Source of the DNA: Chloroflexota bacterium
Lineage (GTDB): Bacteria > Chloroflexota > Limnocylindria > QHBO01
Length of the DNA stretch: 6,251 nucleotides
NCBI GenBank assembly: GCA_013697395.1
Contig: JACCWY010000125.1
Location: 1 to 6,251 of the forward strand
Direction of reading: 5' to 3'
Shown here: positions 1 through 4,997 of the stretch, piece by piece
How the letters are laid out: each line of letters starts with the position of its first letter
Position numbering within the stretch: the first letter of the stretch is position 1
The notes under the pieces: model-generated
The model's database searches: none
Told to the model about the DNA's origin: nothing
Seen by the model: the letters and a program-made list of their open reading frames with translations, nothing else
Position numbers and translations under genes: made by a program

Positions 1-468
1 GTCCACGTTCGCCCCGAAAGCGTCCTCAACGGCGCTCAGATACATGACGTGGCCATCCGTCGTGATCTGCGCCCGGTTGGCAAGCCGTTCGGCTAAGTCC
101 TGCATGAAGTCGGTAGCCGTTCCCACGTCCCGCGATCCGACCCGCCAGGTCGGGATAAGCTTCGTGTCGGCGCAGATCGCGGTGAAGGTCCAAACGTCGC
201 CGTAGCCGAAGGTACGCTTGTACTCGTCCCGGAGGTTCTTCTGCTTGGCATAGCAGAAGGACCAAATCTCGTCGCATTGAAGCCGCTCGCAGGGCAGGTC
301 CCGCAGGTGCTCGTCCTGGTACCCGGCGCAGACCTGTCCGAGATCGCGGAGGAGCTTGAGGACGGTCCCCTTCGCCGTATCGGTCATGCGACAGGTGGCA
401 CGAATCGAATTGCCCTCGACCAAGGCGGCGACGATCTGACAGCGTTTCTCTTGGCTCAGTTTGTTCAT
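1..468 (-). CDS. IS1-like DDE transposase, 3' end cut by window edge
   Basis: Translation of the minus strand gives 156 residues starting MNKLSQEKRCQIVAAL and running off the window edge without a stop. Residues about 5-42 look like a helix-turn-helix (SIRATCRMTDTAKGTVLKLL). The catalytic domain follows, with a first aspartate in CDEIWSF (D66) and a second in TTDGH (D138); the third acidic residue would lie beyond the window. This layout matches IS1-type transposases common in environmental genomes, which cut and join the element's ends. The ATG at 466-468 was chosen because family members start with this MNKL-like sequence and a consensus promoter sits immediately before it. No second inverted repeat can be seen, so the element's limits are not defined. 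Family assignment rests on motif recognition, not a search. Confidence 0.85.
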   Translation of the reverse strand, partial: MNKLSQEKRCQIVAALVEGNSIRATCRMTDTAKGTVLKLLRDLGQVCAGYQDEHLRDLPCERLQCDEIWSFCYAKQKNLRDEYKRTFGYGDVWTFTAICADTKLIPTWRVGSRDVGTATDFMQDLAERLANRAQITTDGHVMYLSAVEDAFGANVD

Positions 469-474
469 GTCCCT

Positions 475-503
475 ATTATACATGACCGCTCAAGCATTGT
501 CAA
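475..503 (-). promoter_or_regulatory. Consensus sigma70-type promoter of the transposase
   Basis: On the minus strand TTGACA (498-503) and TATAAT (475-480) are both perfect hexamers with a 17-base spacer. Only six bases (AGGGAC) separate the -10 box from the ATG, so transcription would start at or within a base or two of the start codon, giving a leaderless or nearly leaderless mRNA. The -35 box is also the outer arm of the palindrome centred near 526. Confidence 0.8.
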
Positions 504-556
504 GTACTTGTTGGCATTTCGACGCATACTGTCAAATGCCTAGTTGGTATTGACAA
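497..556. repeat. Two-block palindrome between divergent -35 boxes
   Basis: TTGTCAA (497-503) pairs with TTGACAA (550-556), and GGCATTT (513-519) pairs with AAATGCC (534-540). Both block pairs share the same centre of symmetry, between 526 and 527. The outer blocks contain the -35 hexamer of the minus-strand transposase promoter and a candidate -35 for a plus-strand transcript. It could be an operator for a dyad-binding regulator such as the transposase, or an insertion-sequence end; the sequence does not decide between these. Confidence 0.55.
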
Positions 557-578
557 GTTCCCGATTTTGAAGTAATCT
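550..578 (+). promoter_or_regulatory. Possible weak plus-strand promoter before the cloverleaf
   Basis: TTGACA (550-555) is perfect. A 17-base spacer leads to TAATCT (573-578), which keeps only the TAnnnT positions of a -10 box. A transcript would start near 585, read the cloverleaf at 591-668 and meet the hairpin plus T-rich tract at 683-726. No start codon with a convincing ORF follows, so any product would be a small RNA. The -10 match is poor. Confidence 0.3.
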
Positions 579-592
579 GAGGAGACAAAAGA

Positions 593-665
593 ACCCCCCG
601 GCAGGTTTCGACCTGCATCATCCGTACTTGGATAGTACGGGGCTCTCGGCTTGAGCTACGAGGGG
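593..665 (-). ncRNA. tRNA-like cloverleaf RNA (atypical or degenerate tRNA)
   Basis: Read on the minus strand, 73 bases fold as a tRNA: acceptor stem CCCCTCG (659-665) with CGGGGGG (594-600), seven pairs with one G-U; T8 and A9 (658, 657); D stem GCTC/GAGC (642-656); anticodon arm CCGTAC/GTACGG (622-640); a five-base variable region; T stem GCAGG/CCTGC (601-616); discriminator T (593). CCA is not encoded. The loops are unusual. The D loop AAGCCGA has no G18G19, the T loop TCGAAA is one base short and lacks T55, and the anticodon loop is TATCCAA inside a six-pair stem (or nine bases inside five pairs). The anticodon is therefore ambiguous: TCC when centred, CCA when numbered from the 3' side. 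The acceptor stem can extend to ten pairs using 591-593 and 666-668. The G-U at 598/661 would be a C-A mismatch in a plus-strand RNA, which favours the minus strand. It lies 48 bases past the HARE-HTH gene. It could be a decayed tRNA or a non-translational tRNA-like RNA. Confidence 0.5.
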
Positions 666-682
666 TTCACCTGTGTAAGTCC

Positions 683-726
683 TAGCGCCTCATCTGTTTG
701 CGCAGGTGGGGCGCTATTCTTTTCGG
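683..726 (+). terminator. 14-bp hairpin with T-rich tail, overlapping the HARE-HTH stop codon
   Basis: Bases 683-696 pair with 703-716 over 14 positions, with two T-G wobbles and a six-base loop (TTTGCG). On the plus strand the stem is followed at once by TTCTTTTC, the form of an intrinsic terminator. On the minus strand it starts exactly at the TAG stop (714-716) of the HARE-HTH gene and has no T run after it, so there it would act more as a 3'-end or stability hairpin. Confidence 0.5.
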
Positions 727-1157
727 CCTACATTCGACAACCTCCACATATTGGTTTCTCCGGGAACGCGCTCAATCCTGTCGTCTCGCTTCATTAACGT
801 CGCCAGAGTGCCCATAGGCTGCTTCCCGCCAACCTCGCGGCCACCCTGCGCGAGTTTCTCCATGATCTCTCTACCCGACAGCTTTCCGCTTGCGTCTCGG
901 AGGACAATTAAGGCGGCCTCCGCGACCGTCATGCCTTCGAAACGATTTGAACGTGCAATGACTGGAAGCTCATCAATATCGCCGTTGCTGACCCCATGGA
1001 CCCGGAGCAGTTCATCGTACAGGTGTGCGAGCGTCAGACAACGCTCGACCTGCTTCTGCAACTCCTCGGCCCGCTTCCTGTTCTGTTGAATTGCGTGACG
1101 CAACTCATGGAGATCGAACTCAACGAGAAGGGGTTGGTCCTGCTTACGAGTCGTCAT
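714..1157 (-). CDS. Coiled-coil / HARE-HTH winged-helix protein
   Basis: The protein has 147 residues. Residues about 14-52 are charged and helical with coiled-coil character (HELRHAIQQNRKRAEELQKQ). A linker follows, and residues 76-140 match the HARE-HTH fold: AAxxVLRDA, then GREIMEKL, then MGTLATLMKRDDRIERV, ending in MWRL. HARE-HTH domains occur in bacterial restriction endonucleases and modification loci and in eukaryotic chromatin proteins, and they have been proposed to sense DNA modification state. I chose the ATG at 1155-1157 rather than an upstream in-frame start at 1187, because a promoter with its -10 box seven bases before this ATG would put the upstream start outside the transcript. 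The gene lies 67 bases past the methyltransferase-nuclease stop on the same strand with its own promoter. A role as regulator or DNA-reading partner of that enzyme is inferred. The stop codon sits in a strong hairpin. Confidence 0.75.
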   Translation of the reverse strand: MTTRKQDQPLLVEFDLHELRHAIQQNRKRAEELQKQVERCLTLAHLYDELLRVHGVSNGDIDELPVIARSNRFEGMTVAEAALIVLRDASGKLSGREIMEKLAQGGREVGGKQPMGTLATLMKRDDRIERVPGETNMWRLSNVGRKE

Positions 1158-1164
1158 GACGGGT

Positions 1165-1194
1165 ATGATAGCACAGCACGACCGCACTTGTCAA
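1165..1194 (-). promoter_or_regulatory. Promoter of the HARE-HTH gene, leaderless type
   Basis: On the minus strand a perfect TTGACA (1189-1194) is followed after 18 bases by TATCAT (1165-1170, five of six to consensus). Only seven bases (ACCCGTC) lie between the -10 box and the ATG, and there is no Shine-Dalgarno, so the mRNA would begin at the start codon. Confidence 0.65.
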
Positions 1195-1224
1195 CCTACT
1201 GGTGTTAGTTCGGGAGTGGGCTGT

Positions 1225-2592
1225 TTACTCCGAAGTTCGGGCGGGCTCACCGTCGCTCTTGACTAGTTCCTCGACCGTCGGGCGGGCTTCAGGGGGGCGG
1301 GGCTCGGGAAGCGGCGCATCGGCAACGAGCAACCTTCTCTCGGGCGTAACCAAGTCCGCGTAGTCTCCCAGAAGCTTGGAAACCTCGATCAATTCGATCT
1401 CAATGCCCTTTGCCGCCTTGGCTCGGGCGGCCTCCTCATAGGCACCTTTTGTGAAGCTAAAGCCGTAAATGGTCCCGCGAGGCTTTTTGCTTCGCTCAAC
1501 AGCCGTCTCGAAATTATCCACGACGTTGCGACCGATCCCATCGGACTGCTTCACCTGGATTGGGAAGTGATCGAAGAAGGAGAAGCCGTCGATCCCCATG
1601 TCACCGGACTTCTTCGTGGAGTGCGTCCCATGCACCCGCTGAACAACCCAGTTCTGAAACTCGAACGGCTTTAGCTCACGCAATTGGGCCTCGGTTACCG
1701 GCATTCCGACCAGCTTGATCGTCCGTGCCCCGACCTTCTCCATCCGGCGCTTCATGAGGCCGACGGCTGTCGGGGAAATGTCAATCCCGATCCACTCGCG
1801 TTTCTGTCGCTGGGCCACGACCAACGTTGTCCCGCACCCCGCGAAGGGATCGAGCACGACGTCCCCCTCGTTAGACGATGCCAGGATGATTCGGTCGAGC
1901 AGTCGTTCGGGCTTCTGGGTCGGGTACCCGAGCCGTTCCTTGGCCGATGGCATGATCGGCTGGATCGGCCAAACGTCATCCGGGTGCTTCCCTCCTGGGT
2001 GGGGTCGATAGCCCTCATAGACCTTTTTTCCGCGGTATGACTTGTCGTATCGACTCGCTGGGCTTCGTTTTACGTCCTCGGAATATTCATCGCGCACCGG
2101 GTCCACGTTGAACGTCCACTTTTTGCCCTTCGTGTAGAACAGAATGGTGTCGTGCCGACGGCCCCACCGGCGCGGAGAGACACCGCCTCCCCGATAGTAC
2201 CAGATGACCTCGTTCTGGAAGTGATTGTCCCCGAAAACTTCGTCCATCATCTGTTTCAAGTAGTGAACCGCGTGCCAATCACAATGGAGGTAGATGGAGC
2301 CCGTCGGTTTGAGAATACGACGCATTTCCATAACCCGTTCCCGCATCCAGCCAACGTAGACGTGGACTCCACCCTCCCAGCGATCCTCAAAGGAGCGGAT
2401 CTCGGCCTCGTCGCCCCAGATAACTTCGTAATAGCGGTTCGAGAAAAAGGGCGGGTCGAGATAGATTAGGTCGATACAGTCGGCGGGAAACCCGGTAAGT
2501 CGATGCAGGTTGTCGTCGCAGTAGATTACGCCGGTCTCCAAGAAGGCGACGGCAGGGGTCAAACGGCCCCTCGATCCTTTTCCTCTCCCCAC
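1225..2592 (-). CDS. Beta-class DNA methyltransferase fused to Mrr-like nuclease domain
   Basis: The protein has 455 residues. The N-terminal two thirds is an N6-adenine/N4-cytosine methyltransferase of the N6_N4_Mtase type: motif IV DPPF (46-49) comes before PTQKP (224-228) and the SAM-binding motif I DPFAGCG (248-254), the permuted beta-class order. Residues 309-402 then resemble a PD-(D/E)XK Mrr-type catalytic domain: FEFQNWV (310-316), SGDMGID with D335 as likely metal ligand, and QVK (346-348). The proline-rich tail from about 428 looks disordered. The predicted role is a self-contained modification-restriction enzyme that methylates and cuts the same site; the target is unknown. The fusion is unlike classical type IIG enzymes, which usually carry the nuclease N-terminally. 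The GTG at 2590-2592 overlaps the upstream gene by 34 bases. An alternative TTG at 2560-2562 has GAGGGG four bases ahead and overlaps the upstream stop as TTGA, which would suit translational coupling; the conserved core begins later, near residue 21. An orphan or modification-dependent enzyme is also possible. Confidence 0.88.
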   Translation of the reverse strand: MGRGKGSRGRLTPAVAFLETGVIYCDDNLHRLTGFPADCIDLIYLDPPFFSNRYYEVIWGDEAEIRSFEDRWEGGVHVYVGWMRERVMEMRRILKPTGSIYLHCDWHAVHYLKQMMDEVFGDNHFQNEVIWYYRGGGVSPRRWGRRHDTILFYTKGKKWTFNVDPVRDEYSEDVKRSPASRYDKSYRGKKVYEGYRPHPGGKHPDDVWPIQPIMPSAKERLGYPTQKPERLLDRIILASSNEGDVVLDPFAGCGTTLVVAQRQKREWIGIDISPTAVGLMKRRMEKVGARTIKLVGMPVTEAQLRELKPFEFQNWVVQRVHGTHSTKKSGDMGIDGFSFFDHFPIQVKQSDGIGRNVVDNFETAVERSKKPRGTIYGFSFTKGAYEEAARAKAAKGIEIELIEVSKLLGDYADLVTPERRLLVADAPLPEPRPPEARPTVEELVKSDGEPARTSE

Positions 2593-2852
2593 CGCGCCCG
2601 AGCGGCCTTCTTAGCGATCTGTGACCGCCTGCGCTTGGAGAGCTTCCGGGCGCGGGCTGGACCGCCCTTCAAGCCTCCACGTCGCCCCAGGAGGCGAGCG
2701 GCGGCGCTGCGCTGTTCCTCGGTGGACTCCTCGTCGGCGGACTGGGGCTCGTCCTCCGTCGCCTCCTCTACGATTCGGCGGGCGATAACGTTCTCGTCCT
2801 CGTCGGCGGGCTTTCTCTTAGCGGGTTCTTCTTTGCTTTTGCGGTCAGGCAT
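2559..2852 (-). CDS. Small acidic/basic protein with RGGLKGG...AKKAARARW motif
   Basis: The protein has 97 residues. Residues 1-48 are charged and rich in E and D. The C-terminal half is strongly basic: GRRGGLKGGPARARKL (56-71), then RRRSQIAKKAARARW (74-88). This GGLKGGxARA...IAxKAAxARW motif recurs in small bacterial proteins often found on mobile DNA and sometimes labelled histone-like; its function is not established. A nucleic-acid-binding role is inferred from charge. The ATG at 2850-2852 was preferred over a TTG at 2888 because a -10-like box lies seven bases before it. The gene's stop overlaps the start region of the methyltransferase-nuclease, so the two are probably one transcript with coupled translation. 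It may be a DNA-binding helper or repressor of that enzyme. Confidence 0.72.
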   Translation of the reverse strand: MPDRKSKEEPAKRKPADEDENVIARRIVEEATEDEPQSADEESTEEQRSAAARLLGRRGGLKGGPARARKLSKRRRSQIAKKAARARWGEEKDRGAV

Positions 2853-2859
2853 AGGATCG

Positions 2860-2888
2860 ATGGTAGCACGCCGGCGGGTGGACCGCAA
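2860..2888 (-). promoter_or_regulatory. Possible promoter of the methyltransferase operon
   Basis: On the minus strand TTGCGG (2883-2888, three of six) is followed after 17 bases by TACCAT (2860-2865, four of six, keeping the TAnnnT positions). The gap from the -10 box to the ATG is seven bases, the same as at the HARE-HTH gene. The hexamers are weak, so the evidence is mainly the repeated spacing. Confidence 0.4.
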
Positions 2889-2932
2889 GGGGTCGGGGGT
2901 TACTCACCACCGCCAAGGCCAAGGTATGCCTG

Positions 2933-2961
2933 TTGACTGAGCAGCTTCTGGCGGCTAAACT
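2933..2961 (+). promoter_or_regulatory. Promoter of the 83-residue protein / DUF2335 pair
   Basis: TTGACT (2933-2938, five of six) is followed after 17 bases by TAAACT (2956-2961, four of six). Nine bases separate the -10 box from the ATG at 2971, so the leader would be only about two or three bases. It sits in the 118-base intergenic region shared with the divergent methyltransferase operon. Confidence 0.5.
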
Positions 2962-2970
2962 TCTGTGGCT

Positions 2971-3222
2971 ATGAGCGATTTTCTTTTCGTCGAACCGTCC
3001 TTCTCGCGGGGCCTCGCCCGCACTCTTGACGTGGGAGCAGTCCTCGGGGGTAGTTCCTATAACATCAGCCCAACGGGCGACTTTGCTGACGCTTGGGCCA
3101 CATCCCAAGATTGGCATGCTATCGGGCGCGATATTATGGATGCATTCCTCAGGTACCAAGTCTCTCTGCCTGCCGTTTCCGCCAGAAGCGTACTGAATGT
3201 CGAGAAGGAAGAAGAGGCCTAA
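2971..3222 (+). CDS. Conserved-looking small protein of unknown function (83 aa)
   Basis: The translation is 83 residues beginning MSDFLFVEPSFSRGLARTLD. It has an aromatic N-terminal segment, an SPTGDFADAWA stretch, then an amphipathic helix-like part (DWHAIGRDIMDAFLRY, about 49-64) and a charged tail (VEKEEEA). I see no signal peptide, membrane segment or catalytic motif. Short proteins starting MSDFLF.xPSF with an SPTG..AD..A core seem familiar to me as unannotated ORFs in environmental genomes, but I cannot name a family. The ATG at 2971 was chosen over a GTG two codons upstream because of the promoter just before it. The end overlaps the next gene by 26 bases in another frame, so the two are probably co-transcribed and translationally coupled. 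Function unknown. Confidence 0.65.
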   Translation: MSDFLFVEPSFSRGLARTLDVGAVLGGSSYNISPTGDFADAWATSQDWHAIGRDIMDAFLRYQVSLPAVSARSVLNVEKEEEA

Positions 3223-3673
3223 GAACAAGTCTGGTCGGCGCGTTCCCGCCCGACGCGCCCAAGAACTAGCCCCGGCGCCCCCACAAGCTCAAGTCTTTCA
3301 ATTTCGAGGGGACTTCTACCAAGGCCCCATTCCGCCCGCGGAAGAGTTAGAGCATTACGAACGGATCACTCCTGGGATTGCCATGAAGATTTTTGGCATG
3401 GCAGAGCAACAAGCAACCCACCGGCAAGGCATAGAATCGGTCGTTATCAACGGCAATGTTGGGGCCGAACGGGTCGGTCAAATAACTGGGACTTTAGTGT
3501 TTTTAGCGGGGCTTGGATTTGCGGGCTGGGTTGCCTATTTAGGCATGCCCTGGCTGTCATTAGGAACCTTCCTCACCGACCTTTTCTCATTTACGGGCCT
3601 GTTAATCTGGGGCGGGCGCAAGGGAAGAGCAGAGCTAGCGGGCAAGCGCGGAGACCAGCGGCCAGTCGGCTGA
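3197..3673 (+). CDS. DUF2335 family two-helix membrane protein
   Basis: The protein has 158 residues. A basic, proline-rich N-terminus (1-32) is followed by the DUF2335 core: FYQGPIPPAEELEHYERI (40-57), then TPGIAMKIFGMAEQQATHR (58-76) and an RVGQ near 92-95. Two hydrophobic segments, about 96-116 and 118-138, would form a hairpin in the inner membrane, ending in WGGRKGR. Both termini would be cytoplasmic, following the positive-inside rule. The biochemical role of the family is not known. The start overlaps the 83-residue gene by 26 bases, which makes a two-gene operon divergent from the methyltransferase operon. Its place in the island suggests a cargo or accessory role, for instance in a defence cassette, but that is inference. 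It ends 46 bases from the convergent M1 peptidase gene. Confidence 0.85.
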   Translation: MSRRKKRPKNKSGRRVPARRAQELAPAPPQAQVFQFRGDFYQGPIPPAEELEHYERITPGIAMKIFGMAEQQATHRQGIESVVINGNVGAERVGQITGTLVFLAGLGFAGWVAYLGMPWLSLGTFLTDLFSFTGLLIWGGRKGRAELAGKRGDQRPVG

Positions 3674-3687
3674 CCATTTCAAACTGA

Positions 3688-3704
3688 CCCACTACCCGGG
3701 TGGG
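3688..3704. terminator. Short inverted repeat between convergent genes
   Basis: CCCAC (3688-3692) and GTGGG (3700-3704) flank a seven-base loop between the ends of the DUF2335 gene and the oppositely transcribed peptidase gene. No T tract follows on either strand, so it is at best a weak bidirectional terminator. It also lies at the shift from lower-GC island DNA to very GC-rich chromosome. Confidence 0.3.
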
Positions 3705-3719
3705 GAGTGCAGGCTGCCG

Positions 3720-4997
3720 CTACTTGGGGGCGCTCTCGGAGCCCGTTTCCGGTCGAGTCGCGGCGAGCTCGTGGAGGAGCCAGCCGTCGGGGTCAACGGC
3801 GACCTCGGCGAGCCGGGCCGGGGTCTCGAAGACGAAGGCTGCCTCGCGTGCGGTCAGTTCGACCGTCTCCCGACGCTCGCTACCGGGCCAGCGGAGCGCG
3901 AGGTCGAGGAAGAGCCGGAAGGGTTCTCCCGGCTGCACCTGGCGGACGACGACGCGGGTCCGGCGGCCTCCGGCCGACGCGCTCTCCACCTCGAGCGCGG
4001 GGTGGCCAGCCCGGCCCACCCACTGGGCAAAGAACCACCCGAGCTCCTCGCCCGAGGCCTCCTCCATCACGCGCTCGAAGTCCGCCGTCCATGCGGTGCC
4101 GTCCCGCAGGGACGCGTAATAGTCCCGGATGCCCCCGAAGAAGGCTCTATCCCCGACGAAGTGGCGCAGCATGTGGAGCACCCACGCGCCCTTCTGGTAG
4201 TTGTTGGGGTTGAGAAGATGCGTGTAATCGCCCGATCCCGAGGCCGGTGCGTAGATCGGCTCTCCTGCCTGCGCTTCGTATTCGAACACCGGCCCCATCA
4301 TCTCGCGCATCTGCCGCATCAGCTCGGCCTGACCTCTTCCACGCGCACCACCGTTGAATTCGAAGAACACCGCCGCGAAGTAGGTCGCGAATCCCTCCGA
4401 GAGCCACAGATGGTGCCAATCCTTCTCTGTCACCGCGTCGCCGAACCACTGGTGCACGGTCTCGTGGGCGACGAGCGAGGTGAGGCCGTCCTGCGCATCT
4501 CCGGCCTGGCCCGGGCTCGCAGCGAGCGCGTCGCCGATCGTGTCCTGGTCGTAGAAGATCGCGCTCGCATTCTCCATCCCCCCGAAGCGGGTCGAGGACT
4601 GCACGTGGGCGAGCTTCTCGTAGGGGTAGGGGCCGAAGAGGGAGTCGTAGAACCACAGGATCTCGGTCGAGCGGGCGAATGCGGCCGCCCCGGCCGCGGA
4701 GTCGGCGGGAAAGGTCCAGTGGGACACCTCGATCCCGTCGACTTCGCCCGCGGTGTCGATGGCGAAATCCGCCGCCCCGATCACCATACAGTAGGTCGGG
4801 ATCTCGGAGCTCTCCGCCCAGCGGGTCCGCGTGCGGCCCTCCCCGAGGTCGGTCACCTCCTGCAGCGTACCGTTCGCGACGATTTCCATCCGGGACGGCG
4901 CCGTCACATCGAACGCGACCGTGGCCTTGTCGGAGGGATGGTCGACGGCGGGAAACCAGAGCCGCGCCCGCGTCGCCCAGTTGTCGGCGAAGATCAC
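3720..4997 (-). CDS. M1 family aminopeptidase, catalytic and C-terminal part (frameshifted gene)
   Basis: The frame gives 425 residues holding the whole M1 catalytic domain: FADNWATRARLWFPAVDHP (3-21), the substrate-binding GGMEN (139-143, a variant of GAMEN), the zinc site HETVH (178-182) with the third ligand E201 in LSEGFATYF (HEXXH-18-E spacing), and NNYQKGAWVLHMLR, whose Y267 is the likely transition-state tyrosine. A C-terminal beta domain follows from about 330. M1 enzymes remove N-terminal amino acids from peptides using one zinc. The first codon is a GTG inside the domain, overlapping the stop of the N-terminal part as GTGA, so it is unlikely to be a true start. Adding one G in the GGCGGC just upstream would restore HGRRVIFADNW and one continuous protein. 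Everything else is intact, so this is either a sequencing or assembly error or a recent mutation. Convergent with the DUF2335 gene. Confidence 0.88.
   Translation of the reverse strand: MIFADNWATRARLWFPAVDHPSDKATVAFDVTAPSRMEIVANGTLQEVTDLGEGRTRTRWAESSEIPTYCMVIGAADFAIDTAGEVDGIEVSHWTFPADSAAGAAAFARSTEILWFYDSLFGPYPYEKLAHVQSSTRFGGMENASAIFYDQDTIGDALAASPGQAGDAQDGLTSLVAHETVHQWFGDAVTEKDWHHLWLSEGFATYFAAVFFEFNGGARGRGQAELMRQMREMMGPVFEYEAQAGEPIYAPASGSGDYTHLLNPNNYQKGAWVLHMLRHFVGDRAFFGGIRDYYASLRDGTAWTADFERVMEEASGEELGWFFAQWVGRAGHPALEVESASAGGRRTRVVVRQVQPGEPFRLFLDLALRWPGSERRETVELTAREAAFVFETPARLAEVAVDPDGWLLHELAATRPETGSESAPK

Noticed and set aside
26..277. 83-codon minus-strand frame and 277-543 plus-strand frame
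   Set aside because: Both overlap the transposase in other frames. The transposase frame alone gives family motifs.
706..1208. Plus-strand frames opposite the HARE-HTH gene
   Set aside because: The translations are serine/arginine-rich with no motif, while the minus frame gives a recognisable coiled coil and winged helix with a good promoter.
2909..2927. Tandem CCAAGG-CCAAGG in the divergent intergenic region as an operator
   Set aside because: Only two six-base copies with no symmetry or spacing to the promoters; too short to support a claim.
2845..3228. 127-codon minus-strand frame opposite the 83-residue gene
   Set aside because: It crosses the divergent promoter region and has no start signal; the plus frame has a promoter and an overlap with the DUF2335 gene.
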